Origin: Nocardia sp. NBC_00565
GTDB lineage: Bacteria > Actinomycetota > Actinomycetes > Mycobacteriales > Mycobacteriaceae
Direction of reading: 5' to 3'
Assembly (NCBI RefSeq): GCF_036345915.1
Contig: NZ_CP107785.1
Coordinates: 496,001-560,000, forward strand
Length of the DNA stretch: 64,000 bases
Shown here: piece by piece, positions 16,506 through 25,945 of the stretch
Position numbering within the stretch: position 1 is the first letter of the stretch
Layout of the letters: each line of letters opens with the position of its first letter
Translations under genes and position numbers: made by a program
Notes under the pieces: generated by a model
What the model saw: the letters and a program-made list of their open reading frames with translations, nothing else
Database searches by the model: none
What the model was told of the DNA's origin: nothing

Positions 16506-18284
16506 CTATTCCTTGAGTGCGGTTTTCTTCCCGTCATGGATTCTGTCGTGGCAACTGCCGCAGACCACAAGGGATTTGCGGCGCATTGTTGTCATGAGTT
16601 CAGCCCATGCGGGCCGGTCGGGTCCCAGTCGTTCGAGGTCGGCGAGCTTGCGGACGTGATGAACGCGCATATCGTCTTTCTGCTCGCAGATCTCGCACCT
16701 GCCCTTGAGGAGCCGAGTGATCAGTTCCTTGCGGGGGTAGGTGATTTCGCTTGGTATACGGTCGATGACGACCGCGTTCCTCTGCCGTTTCAACGGAATC
16801 CCGCCGAACCGAGCTACCAGTGGTTTCCTGCCTTCCCGTTCCACGGGGACTTGAAAGCACGTGCGCAATCCATGTGGTGTCTCGACGACCGCTCTATGAC
16901 GTGCGGCCATCTTCGTGACCGTGGACTGATGCTTTGCTGCCAGCGTCTTCAGCATGGAGGTCTTAGCGACCCATTCCAGCCGCCGCAGCCGATAGACGTC
17001 GCCAGCCAACAGGTAATACTGGATCACGCCCCTGTACTCGGCCCCATATGTCGCGACGATGCTGTAGTCGTCTCGGTTGACCAGTTGGTTCCGACGCGCG
17101 GGTTTTCCGCGCCGGAGGTAGGGGGCGCATTTGGCCGCGATCACCGGCAGTGGCACGCGCAGCCCGATCTTCCCGTTGACCATGCGCCGGTCGCCGGTGA
17201 GCTTGCAGTCGCCGTGTTGAACGGTGATTTCATAGCCGAGGAATCTGGCAGCCCCGGTACGGGCGTGCGTGATCAGCGTCTTCTCTTGTGACAGTTCCAG
17301 CTTGAGATCATCACGTAGGAATATCGCCAAGCGCTGTTTTATTTCCTCGGCTTCGGCTTTCGGTCCGATGAATCCGAGCAAGGCGTCGTCTGCGTATCGC
17401 ACATAATGCAACCTCCGGAAGCGTGGATCGTTCGGATCCCTGCTCGGCAGGCGGCGTTGCTGTTTGCGCAGTTCCCGCACGGTAGTGCGGTCGCCACGTT
17501 TGCGGGCTCGCGCAATCGCATTCTCGACCTTCTTGTAGGCAGGACTGGCTGTCCTGCGTGCTCCTCGGGTATAGTTCGGGATCAAAACTGTTTCAACAAA
17601 AGTGTCGAGCTTATCCAGGTAGATATTCGAGAGGATTGGGGATACGACGCCGCCTTGCGGTGCGCCGGACAGCGTCTTTTTGTAAACCCAGTCTTCGAGA
17701 TATCCGGCTGTCAGCATATTCCGCACAAGTCGCAGGAACCGATTGTCGTGAAGATTCTCCGCCAGCGTCGAGAGCATGATCTGATGGTCAAGACTCCCGA
17801 AGTAGTCGGAGATATCCAACTCAACAAACCAGGTCGTCCCGGTCCCGGTCTTTTCCACCTCGCGCAAGGCGGTGTGGCAGCCCCGTCCCGGGCGGAACCT
17901 ATGAGAATGGCCAGATAATCGGGTCTCGTAGTACGCTTCGAGAAGAAGGCGGACCACTTCACCGACCAGTTTGTCCGACCATGTCGGCATCCCCAGCGGA
18001 CGTAATTTCCCATTCTTTTTCGGGATGTAGGTCCGCCGCACCGGCGCGAACCGATAGCGCTCGTGGCGCATCGCCTCGATGATCGCGTCGATTTTCGCGA
18101 TGGACATGCCGTCCGCGGTTTCCTGCGTGACTCCTGGCGTCATCGCTCCCTGGTTAGAGTAGATCCGCCCATAAGCCAACAGATACAGCTCGGGATTCCA
18201 CAATTGTCGATACAGTTCATTACACGGCAATCCTTTCCTGCCGCGTTCGCGGATGACACTCAATACCGTTTCGGCGTCCTGCAT
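16506..18284 (-). CDS. ltrA: Group II intron reverse transcriptase/maturase, inner intron
   Basis: A 592-aa protein homologous over its length to the outer-intron protein but clearly diverged. RT motifs are intact (FVELDISDYFGSLDHQIM, APQGGVVSPILSNIY, RYADDALLGF), followed by the maturase region and a C-terminal HNH module (CEICE, MRVHHVRKL, CGSCH). The start is ATG with GAGAGGT upstream. The HNH module implies target-DNA cleavage during retrohoming. Being intact inside an intact intron, it is the best candidate for an active intron in this window and may act on the outer intron too. Confidence 0.92.
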   Translation of the reverse strand: MQDAETVLSVIRERGRKGLPCNELYRQLWNPELYLLAYGRIYSNQGAMTPGVTQETADGMSIAKIDAIIEAMRHERYRFAPVRRTYIPKKNGKLRPLGMPTWSDKLVGEVVRLLLEAYYETRLSGHSHRFRPGRGCHTALREVEKTGTGTTWFVELDISDYFGSLDHQIMLSTLAENLHDNRFLRLVRNMLTAGYLEDWVYKKTLSGAPQGGVVSPILSNIYLDKLDTFVETVLIPNYTRGARRTASPAYKKVENAIARARKRGDRTTVRELRKQQRRLPSRDPNDPRFRRLHYVRYADDALLGFIGPKAEAEEIKQRLAIFLRDDLKLELSQEKTLITHARTGAARFLGYEITVQHGDCKLTGDRRMVNGKIGLRVPLPVIAAKCAPYLRRGKPARRNQLVNRDDYSIVATYGAEYRGVIQYYLLAGDVYRLRRLEWVAKTSMLKTLAAKHQSTVTKMAARHRAVVETPHGLRTCFQVPVEREGRKPLVARFGGIPLKRQRNAVVIDRIPSEITYPRKELITRLLKGRCEICEQKDDMRVHHVRKLADLERLGPDRPAWAELMTTMRRKSLVVCGSCHDRIHDGKKTALKE

Positions 18285-19327
18285 TTCACAGACCTCTCGG
18301 AATTAATGAGCATCCAGTCACCTGTGCCTCTTGGCCCTGTGGACGGCTTTCCCGTCCTCCCTGGTGGGGCGTGACTCCCACGACTACTACAGACACTCCG
18401 TCACCATAGGACTCGCGTCCCTTAGGTGATCCCACGTTCGTCCTTACCGTACGTAATAGCGTGATTTAGGCGTCCCGTTCGCCCCCTTTAATACCCTCGC
18501 TGGGCATCGCTCCATACCCTGGAGGTTGCGACGACCTGAATGGGATGCCATCGCAGGGCTGGCGCCGGTTTCAGATGTCTTTCCGGCGGATGAGGAGTTG
18601 CATCTTCTGGGGGCTGGGTTTCAGGCAATCCAGCTTTCACCGTGTCACGCGGATCTCTCAACGCATCATTCCGTACACCTGGACATGATCGTTGATTTTC
18701 TGCCATGCTCCTGTCCCTTTCACCTTTCGGATCCAGGTAAGGCATCAGATCCAGAAACGTTCCTCCAAGTTCCTCCCGACTGAGCCGGGAATACGGTCAG
18801 GCGCCTCGTGGCGCAGCACTCATCTCCTTGAATGTCCTCACTGGACATCGCTCCGAATCCGGAAGGCGGGCCGGCCAGCGGACGAGACCGGCCCGGGACA
18901 CAGCGTCGGCGATCAGGCATCTTTCCGACGGGCGGGCATTTGCACCCGCTGGAGATTGGGCTTCAGGCAATCCAGCTTTCACCAATATCGCGCGGGTCTC
19001 CCGACGCACCGTCCCCGATACCTGGGTTCGGTCACCGGTTTCCTGACATGCTCTTGTCCCCGTTAACCTTTCGGCGCCGGGTAAGTCATCAGACCCAAGG
19101 ACCTCCTTCCAATCCTTCCCGGCTGCGCCGGGGATATGACGAAGCGCCGCACGGCGCACTCCGCTCATGCCGATGACCGCGCACGCAGAAGGGCCGCCGT
19201 GTCGGGATCGGTGTAACGCGGCCTGGCGCCGTGACAGGGCTCGAGAACCACAGAGATCTCTCACAAGTCATGGGAGCGAGGCCCGACCCGGCCCAGTAGC
19301 GTCCAGGGCGAACGAAGGAGATCGAAC

Positions 19328-20482
19328 ATGACTGGTGGGCGCAACGGATTCCTGCTGCTCGGTGGTGCGGCGTCGGTCGGGGCGGGTGCGTTGCACCTGT
19401 TCGCCGCGGGACTGCATACCGAGCACGCCACCCTCGCCCGGCTGATGGTCGTGCTCGCGGCAGCACAATGCGCGGGCGGGCTGCTGGCGTCGGTGAGCAC
19501 GCGAAAGGCCATGCCGGTCACGGTGATCGGGGTGAACCTCGTCGCGGTGGTGATCTGGGGGTACACCCGGTTCGCGGGGCTGCCGTGGCCGGACGGCCTC
19601 GACACGGCGGAGGCGCCGCAGTTCCTCGACAGCACGTGCGCGGCGCTGGGGCTGCTCGCGATCGCCGGTGCAACCGTCACCCTGGCGCGCCCCAGGGCGA
19701 CACTGCCCACGGCACCGACCGCGGCCGCCGCCGGTCTGGCCGGCGCCCTCGCCGTCGCGGCGATGCTCGGCGGCGCCGGACACGTGCACAGCCACGACAC
19801 CGGCGACCATACCCATGCCGGCGGCGACCACACCGACCACGGGACCGGCACCGCATGGCCGCGGCCGTGGGATCCGGCGACCCCGGTCGATGTGTCCGGC
19901 GTGCCGGGCGTGACCGCCGCGCAGGAGCGGCGCGCGACCGCCCTGATTCGCAGCACCCTCGACCAGCTGCCCGCGTTCGCCGACGTCAGTTCCATCGGCG
20001 CACTGGGCTTTCGCTCCATCGGCGACTCGGCCACCGGTTACGAGCATTACATCAACCCCGGCTACATCCGCGACGACCGATTCCTCGACGCTACCCACCC
20101 GGAGTCCCTGGTTTACCGGGTCGACGGCGCCGATCGGACCCTGGTCTCGGCGATGTACATCGCCAGGGGCAAGAAGATCGACGACACCGAGCTGGTGGAC
20201 TACGGCGGGCCCCTGATGCAGTGGCACGTCCACGACAACCTCTGCTGGAAGAACGGCGCCGACGGTCCTCAGGTCGCCGGTGTCACCGACGCCCAGGGCA
20301 CCTGCCCGCCCAACTCGATCAACCCCGGCGCGGGGAATCCGATGGTCCATGTCTGGATCACCGCCAACCAGTGCGGACCGTTCGCGGCCCTGGAAGGCCA
20401 CGGCGCAGGGCAGGCAGCTACCACTGTGGACGGCCGCCGCACCGACACCTGCTCCCACGATCACACCGGCGGGCACCGCTGA
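19328..20482 (+). CDS. Membrane protein with His-rich linker and extracytoplasmic domain
   Basis: A 384-aa protein. Residues 1-150 hold four or five hydrophobic segments (FLLLGGAASVGAGAL, LARLMVVLAAAQCAGGLL, VIGVNLVAVVIWGY, AALGLLAIAGATVTL and a fifth). A linker of HSHDTGDHTHAGGDHTDH follows, then a soluble domain with the conserved-looking MQWHVHDNLCW and a C-terminus SHDHTGGHR. The His-rich stretches suggest metal binding, perhaps copper or zinc, but no family name is certain. An AAGGAG sits before the ATG. It is intact and has host-like composition, unlike much of the island. It lies 169 bp outside the outer intron's 5' end. Confidence 0.75.
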   Translation: MTGGRNGFLLLGGAASVGAGALHLFAAGLHTEHATLARLMVVLAAAQCAGGLLASVSTRKAMPVTVIGVNLVAVVIWGYTRFAGLPWPDGLDTAEAPQFLDSTCAALGLLAIAGATVTLARPRATLPTAPTAAAAGLAGALAVAAMLGGAGHVHSHDTGDHTHAGGDHTDHGTGTAWPRPWDPATPVDVSGVPGVTAAQERRATALIRSTLDQLPAFADVSSIGALGFRSIGDSATGYEHYINPGYIRDDRFLDATHPESLVYRVDGADRTLVSAMYIARGKKIDDTELVDYGGPLMQWHVHDNLCWKNGADGPQVAGVTDAQGTCPPNSINPGAGNPMVHVWITANQCGPFAALEGHGAGQAATTVDGRRTDTCSHDHTGGHR

Positions 20483-20675
20483 GTGGCCCCTCGCCCTAGC
20501 ATGAACTCCTATGCACCCCGTTCCTTCCCGAAAAGGCCAGCGCTGCTGCGGAACTCACTAGATCAACGAGTGACAAGCTGTCGGCGTCGCCTGCAGCGGA
20601 GCACCACGGAACTCGCCAGAGGTTGGACTGCGACGCGACACCAGGCACCGGCACTCCCCACGCTGACGCCGAACG

Positions 20676-21863
20676 GTTGGGTCGGCCGTCCGGCGAGGTG
20701 CCCGTAGTGTGCGGGTCCTTTTCCGGGCGGCCTCCCGCCGAACCGGACTTGATGGTTTCCCGATCATCCGGCTCTCCAGTGACTACTCCGTGGTGGTGGC
20801 CCGGGTGTGGTCGGAGTGGATCAGGTCATGGCAGGGCGGGCAGACCACGAGGGTTTTGCGTCGCTTTCGTGCCAGGATCGTGTCCCATGCCGGTTGGCCG
20901 GGGCCGGTGGGTGCGAGGTCGGCGAGTTTCGCGACATGGTGGACGTCCACTGCGCCGTGACTTCCGCAGAGCTCGCAGGTGTCGCGCAGGAGCCGGGTGA
21001 TGATCTCCTTGCGGGACAAGGGGTTTCGGGTGTGGACGCGGTCGGTGAGGATCGCGGTCCTGCGCCGGGTGAGAGGGATGCCTCCGAACCGTGCGGCCAG
21101 GGGCTTGCTGTTGTGACGGTGGCGGGCTGCCTCGAAGCAGGTGCGCAGACCGTGCGGTGTTGTGATGGTGGCCCGGTGTCGGGCCGCCATCTTGACTACC
21201 GACGATTTGTGCTTGCCTGCAAGCATTTTCAACAGCGAGGTCTGCATCACCCAGTGCAGTCGTTCGAGGCGATGAACGTCTGCGGCGAGTAGGTAATAGT
21301 TGACCAGGCCCCGATAGATGCCTGCGTATGCTGCGACGATGCCGTAGTCGTCGAGGTTCTGCAAGGCGCGCTGCGCGGCGGGTTTGCCGCCCCGCAGATA
21401 GGGTGCGCACGAGGTTTTGATCACCGGGATCGGCACCCGCAGCCGGATAGCGCCTTCGGCGGTCTTGCGGCCGCCGGCACCGGTTTGGGTGGTGATCTCG
21501 TATCGGAGGAATCGTGCCGCGCGGGTGCGCGCGTGGGTGATCAGCGTCTTCTCCTGCGACAGCTCCAAGCGCAGGTCGGTGCGCATGAACCTGGTCAGCC
21601 GCTGTTTGATGGCCTCGGCCTCGGCCTCGGTTTTCGGTCCGGCGAATCCGAGCAAAACGTCGTCGGCGTAGCGGGTATACCGCAGTCGACGGTAACCGGG
21701 GTCACGGCAGTCGACGCTGGGCAGGCGAGCCAGCCGAGCGCGTAACTGACGCACCATATCCCGGTCTCCACGTCTGCGGGCTCGCGCCAGCCGGTGACGG
21801 ATCCGCTCGTATTCGGCGTTCCGGGTTCTTCTTGTCCCCCTGGTGTATTCAGGGATGAGCGTG
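20676..21863 (-). pseudogene. 5'-truncated third group II intron with RT fragment
   Basis: The minus strand carries the last 1.2 kb of an intron closely similar to the outer intron at 14334-16371: an RT fragment of 324 residues from about 21757 (RYADDVLLGF and the HNH module CELCG/VHHV are present), then domain V (about 20740-20774) and a 3' end with the same bases (CCCAACCGTTC) around the junction. Similarity stops abruptly near 21863, so the 5' ribozyme and the N-terminal half of the RT are missing. This is typical of incomplete retrohoming or later deletion. It cannot splice or move by itself. Confidence 0.85.
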
Positions 21864-22614
21864 ACGCTCGCGGAAGGCCCCTGCCTGCTTGGGCAGGTAG
21901 ATCCGACGACCCGAACTCCGGATGCAAGGGCAGCGATTCAGCCAATTGGCCACAGGCCCCAGCCGACGAAAACTGAGAACCGCGGATCTCATGCGGCCCG
22001 AACAACGGCGGCCAACGGGTCAGCTGGCGATCCTCGCCGACGATGACGCCGTGCCGACCCAGGAACTGCGCCGGATGGGGCTTGATCCGAAGGCGATCGC
22101 CCAACACCTCCTCGCCGCGATTCACTCCGACGGATACCGGACAACACGGCAGCGCGCCAAGTTCGCCGACGGCCGAACCATCGAGCGATTGCCCGATGGC
22201 CGGGTAGTCACCAATTTGGCCAGACGGCCGGCGTGCGGAACTACACGAGGAGTCCTGATACGACGAATAGCCCCCTCAGCCCGTGGCTTGGGTTCACGTG
22301 GTCGTCGCAATGCTCTCGATGTGAGGGGTTGCGGCGACCGTGTCGTTTTCGGAGGATGTGGTCCCGTTCGGTGACGAGCTGGTCCAGTTGGTCAGCTGTG
22401 CGGGAAGCCGCAGCGGTGTTGGGGATTACGCGGCCGCGGTGTTATGCGATCCTGCGGGTGAAGGGCATGGTTCGCAGAATGGACACGCCGCCGATGTCCT
22501 GCAAGAGGAATCTTGGAATATTCGACGTCGAGTGGGATGCCCGGCCTATATTCGGCTGAACCATATTCAGCCTGTTGTCCGCTCTGGCCCGATTGGGCAC
22601 GATAGCCTTTCGCT
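21864..22614. other. Unresolved stretch with HTH remnant
   Basis: About 750 bp with no intact recognisable gene. A plus-strand frame at 21922-22374 is open and includes RRMGLDPKAIAQHLLAAIHS and FADGRTIERLPDGRVVTNLA, but matches no family I know. At 22340-22480 two frames joined by a frameshift give DVVPFGDELVQLVS and REAAAVLGITRPRCYAILR, the latter a plain helix-turn-helix, likely from a transposase or regulator. It lies between the truncated intron and an intact secreted hydrolase. Confidence 0.45.
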
Positions 22615-23964
22615 ATGTATCGCATCTACAGATTCCTGGCCGGAACTGCGGCGGTATCGCTGGTCGCGGGGAGCGTTGTCGCCGGGGGCGCGCACGCCGC
22701 GCCTGCCGAGCAGCTGTCGTGTGGAGTGTCGTCCGGGCGAGAGCCGGAACGGGCGGCCCCGGAACAGGTTGGACTGGATTCGGGACTACTCGCGGACGCC
22801 GTGGCATTCGCGAGCGCGCGTAATCGGTTGAATGTGCAGGTGTTCCGGCACAACTGCCTGATCGGTGAGGGGCCGACGAACGACGCGACCGGAAATGTCG
22901 CCTGGAATATCTGGAGTGCGACGAAGAGCGTTGTGTCGTTGCTCGCCGGAATAGCCTGGGATCAGGGGAAACTCGATATAGCAGCGCCGATCGATCGGTA
23001 TCTGCCGCCCGGCCTCGGTGATGCGCAGCATCGGTCGATCACCGTGGAGAATCTGCTGACCGAATCGTCCGGCCTGGCGGTGGGTATACTCTCCGAGGGT
23101 ATCACCGGGGTGATTCCGATCGATCCGAATAGTGCCGTGCAGGCGCTCGGAGTGCCGTTGGAGAATCCGCCGGGCGCGGCATTCAGTTACAGCGAACGCG
23201 CTGTCGATCTGCTCGCCTATGTCATCGAGTTGGCCATGGGTGAGCCATTACAGCAGTTCGCGCAACGTGAGCTTTTCGATCCGCTCGGCATCGAACGCGG
23301 TGATTATTATTGGGCGCGCGATCGCGCCGGTCACACCTACGGATACGCCTATCTGCTGATCCCGCCGAACAATTTCGCGAAGCTCGGCCTGCTGGTGAGC
23401 AACAACGGACGCTGGGGCACGCGGCAACTCGTCTCCGAGACCTATCTGCGCATGGCACGCCAGCCGTCACCAGCGAACAAGTGCTTCGGCTACCTGTTCT
23501 GGATCGGCCTCGGATGCTCTGAGAACTCCGGCTTCCAGCCCGCCGACATGTACTTCATGGTCGGACTCGGCATGCAGAACGTCTTCATCGTGCCGAGTCT
23601 GGATTTGACGGTGGTGTGGACCGGAGTCTTCGGAAATGTCAGCAACCAGGGCATTGCGGAGGCCCTGCAGAACACCACGGAGCTGCCGCACGAATTCTTC
23701 CGCCGACTGTTCGCGGCATTCCAGGACCATCCGGTGCCCGATCCCGGTCCGTATGTCGAACCGCCGCCACGCGAGGATCCGGGCAAGTACGTGGATACGA
23801 ATCTGCTGATCGCCGTCTTCGGTGTCGGGCCCGCGGCATATCCGGGCTGCAATGTCTTCAGCTGCCTGAACTACCCGTTGGCACCACCATTAGCGGATAC
23901 CCCGCCGGGCTGCGTCGTTCAAGTCTGCCTCGGTCCGGATCCGCGCACGCCCGGCATCCGCTGA
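22615..23964 (+). CDS. Secreted serine hydrolase, beta-lactamase (class C/esterase) family
   Basis: A 449-aa protein with a signal peptide (FLAGTAAVSLVAGSVVAGGA, cleavage near AHA). The SxxK motif is SATKS (S101, K104), and FSYSER supplies the Tyr of the YxN-like motif. These place it with penicillin-binding protein-like esterases and beta-lactamase-fold hydrolases; the substrate cannot be read from sequence. The C-terminal 80 residues are Pro-rich with paired Cys (CNVFSCLNYP, CVVQVC), suggesting a disulfide-bonded tail. It is intact, with composition like the host, and acts outside the cell. Confidence 0.85.
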   Translation: MYRIYRFLAGTAAVSLVAGSVVAGGAHAAPAEQLSCGVSSGREPERAAPEQVGLDSGLLADAVAFASARNRLNVQVFRHNCLIGEGPTNDATGNVAWNIWSATKSVVSLLAGIAWDQGKLDIAAPIDRYLPPGLGDAQHRSITVENLLTESSGLAVGILSEGITGVIPIDPNSAVQALGVPLENPPGAAFSYSERAVDLLAYVIELAMGEPLQQFAQRELFDPLGIERGDYYWARDRAGHTYGYAYLLIPPNNFAKLGLLVSNNGRWGTRQLVSETYLRMARQPSPANKCFGYLFWIGLGCSENSGFQPADMYFMVGLGMQNVFIVPSLDLTVVWTGVFGNVSNQGIAEALQNTTELPHEFFRRLFAAFQDHPVPDPGPYVEPPPREDPGKYVDTNLLIAVFGVGPAAYPGCNVFSCLNYPLAPPLADTPPGCVVQVCLGPDPRTPGIR

Positions 23965-24113
23965 ATCGGACGCCGAAGAAGGGGCGCCTATCAGCTCGGA
24001 AATCCGGCGTTAGCGCTCATGTCGCTACGAGATCCGGGTCGACGGTGTCTTGGCCGGCTTCACGAAAGCATTCAGTTGCCGCACTGGACAAGGTCACGAC
24101 TCTTGACCTCAGA

Positions 24114-24544
24114 GGCAACTTGCTCACCCTCCCGATCGCCGACGGCGGTGTGCTCTACGTTGAACCACTGTTCACCGAGCGGATCTCGACAACACCGAGC
24201 GGATCGACGTTCCCACAACTAGCACGGGTCCTCGTCAGCTACCGCGACCCCGGCACCGGCGGCGTTCGCGTCGGCTACGCCCCAACCCTCGCCGAGGCGC
24301 TCGACCAAGTGTTCGGCGCGAATACCGGTCGGCTCGCAACCGCACCCGGCGGCGGCCCCGCGGCCCCGCCGCCACCGGGCCAGCAGCCCGCGCCTCCACC
24401 GCCGGCGCCTCCACCAGGGGAATCCCCGCAGGCTGTGGATCAGGCGAAGATCGCCGAACTCAACGCGCAGATCGAGGCCATCCGCGCGGCGCTCGACCGT
24501 CTCCAACAGCAGTTGAACGACCTCGAACGTCCCCGTCGATGAGG
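24114..24544 (+). repeat. 431-bp copy of the UPF0182 gene 3' end
   Basis: This segment repeats 48854-49284 in the same orientation with two base differences seen by eye, both within the Pro-rich part. It encodes the last 141 residues of the UPF0182 protein (NLLTLPIADGGVLYVEPLF onward) and stops one base after the stop codon. No promoter or start precedes it, so it is a non-functional fragment. Its right end lies 10 bp from the IS701-type element. Near-identity implies recent duplication or gene conversion. Confidence 0.95.
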
Positions 24545-24554
24545 CTTCTTTCAG

Positions 24555-25945
24555 CTAGCACGACAGTTGTATTTCGTTGTGCTGCAAGCGAGTTGGTTCT
24601 GGGGTAGTTTGGCGCGGGTGCTGGATGATGTTGTGGCCGAGGATGTTTCGGCTTGGCGAGTGGGTTTCGATGAGGTGTTCGCGCGGGTAGCGGGGGTGTT
24701 CTATCGGACTGAGCCGCGGCGGTGGGCGCGGGCGTATCTGACGGGGTTGTTGGCGCCGGTGGAGCGCAAGAACTCCTGGCAGTTGGCCGATGCCGCCGGC
24801 GTGGTGGAGCCGGACGGTTTGCAGCATTTCCTGAACAGGTCCAGGTGGAGTGCTGATGATCTGCGTGATCATGTGCGCTCGTATGTGGCCGAGTCATTGG
24901 CCTGCCCGGACGGTGTCCTGGTGCCGGATGAGACCGGGTTCGTCAAGAAGGGCACGAAGTCGGCCGGGGTTCAACGCCAGTATTCCGGCACCGCGGGCAG
25001 GGTGGAGAACAGTCAGTTGGGGGTGTTTTTGGCCTACTCCGGCCGCGCTGGGCGTGCGTTGATCGACCGGGAGCTGTATATACCCGAATCATGGATCAGC
25101 GACCGAGACCGCTGTAGCGAAGCGGGAATACCCGAAAAGCGTTGCAGTGAAGGTGTTTTGACCAAGCCGCGACTGGCCGAGGCCATGATCGAGCGGACAC
25201 TGAGGGCCGGGGTGGTCGCGGGGTGGGTGGCCGCTGACTCCGCCTACGGCCGTGACGGGAAGTTCCGGGCATTCCTGGAGGCTCGTCGGATGTCCTATGT
25301 CCTCGAGGTGCCGGTCAAACAGACCGTCACCGATATCGACGGGCGTCGTCGGGTCGACACTCTCATCGGCCGTGCTCCCGCCGAGGCATGGCACCGGGTT
25401 TCGTGCGGACCTGGGGTTCGAGGCGAGCGCGTCTACGACTTCGCGTGGGCCACGCTGCCCGGCTTCGGTGACCTCCCGGCCGGGTTCGTGCGCACCCTAC
25501 TCGCCCGGCGATCGGTCGAGGACCCCGCCGATATTGCCTACTACCTGTGCTTTCACCCCGACACCGTGACTCGTGAGCAGATCGTCGCCGTCGCTGGAGC
25601 CCGGTGGGCGATCGAGGAATGCTTCCAAGCCGCCAAAGACCAATGCGGCCTCGACCACTACCAGGTACGCCGATGGGACCCCTGGTACCGCCACATCACC
25701 CTGGCCATGCTCGCCCACGCCTTCCTCGCAGTCACCGCCGCCACCGACCCAAAAGCCCACGCGGGCTGGGCCCGATCACAGTCGCCGAAATCCGCCGTCT
25801 CCTGGCGATAGTGCTCCACCCAGCCCGCACCCTCACCCACGCACTCGCCGCCTCCCGCTGGCGCCGACGCCACCAAACCCGCGTCCGACAAACCAGATAC
25901 CATCGACAACGACTGTGACACAACGAAATACAACTGTCGTGCTAG
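24555..25945 (+). mobile_element. IS701-family insertion sequence
   Basis: Perfect inverted repeats of about 27 bp, beginning CTAGCACGACAGTTG at 24555 and ending with its complement at 25945, flank one transposase gene. The terminal CTAG resembles the 4-bp CTAG target typical of the family. The right end shares its CTAG with the left end of a second, truncated copy starting at 25942. Confidence 0.88.
24618..25811 (+). CDS. IS701-family transposase, C-terminally frameshifted
   Basis: DDE transposase: VLVPDETGFVKKGTKSAGVQ (first Asp), VAGWVAADSAYGRDGKF (second Asp) and WAIEECFQAAKDQCGLDHYQ (Glu). GTG 24618 is the likely start; an upstream in-frame TTG at 24567 lies inside the inverted repeat. 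The reading ends early at 25811 after AVTAATDPKAHAGW. A neighbouring frame continues GLGPITVAEIRRLLA and SRWRRRHQTRVRQTR to 25918, the normal C-terminus. A single frameshift near 25765 therefore removes about 50 residues, and activity is doubtful. Confidence 0.82.
   Translation: MLDDVVAEDVSAWRVGFDEVFARVAGVFYRTEPRRWARAYLTGLLAPVERKNSWQLADAAGVVEPDGLQHFLNRSRWSADDLRDHVRSYVAESLACPDGVLVPDETGFVKKGTKSAGVQRQYSGTAGRVENSQLGVFLAYSGRAGRALIDRELYIPESWISDRDRCSEAGIPEKRCSEGVLTKPRLAEAMIERTLRAGVVAGWVAADSAYGRDGKFRAFLEARRMSYVLEVPVKQTVTDIDGRRRVDTLIGRAPAEAWHRVSCGPGVRGERVYDFAWATLPGFGDLPAGFVRTLLARRSVEDPADIAYYLCFHPDTVTREQIVAVAGARWAIEECFQAAKDQCGLDHYQVRRWDPWYRHITLAMLAHAFLAVTAATDPKAHAGWARSQSPKSAVSWR

Larger units (their letters stand above)
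16401..18819 (-). mobile_element. Inner group II intron (class C-like)
   Basis: This 2,419-nt intron begins GTGCTGCGCC at 18819 and ends CTAC at 16401. It contains structured 5' sequence, an intact RT-maturase gene and domain V at 16462-16497. Its first 340 nt repeat, imperfectly, the outer intron's first 340 nt; for example the block GGATTGCCTGAA occurs in both about 339 bp apart. Boundaries were set by comparison among the three introns in this window and could be off by a few bases. Confidence 0.75.
14334..19158 (-). mobile_element. Outer group II intron (class C-like), interrupted by a second intron
   Basis: On the minus strand the 5' end at 19158 reads GTGCGCC, matching the group II GUGYG start. 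The first 339 nt (19158-18820) are the start of the ribozyme. The sequence is then interrupted by the complete inner intron (18819-16401) and resumes at 16400 with the rest of the 5' ribozyme, an RT-maturase gene, domain V (14393-14426) and a domain VI-like stretch ending in CTAC at 14334. Without the insert it is 2,406 nt, almost the same as the inner intron. The part after 16400 aligns with the part of the inner intron beginning about 340 nt from its own start. Confidence 0.75.

Noticed and set aside
18487..19158. Two imperfect direct repeats of about 339 bp that look like a tandem duplication
   Set aside because: Explained by the 5' ends of the outer and inner group II introns lying next to each other.
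19159..19262. Minus-strand peptide VVLEPCHGARPRYTDPDTAA ending in a stop just before the outer intron
   Set aside because: It looks coding but is cut at its N-terminus by a stop at 19262 and is too short to assign; possibly the tail of a lost gene.
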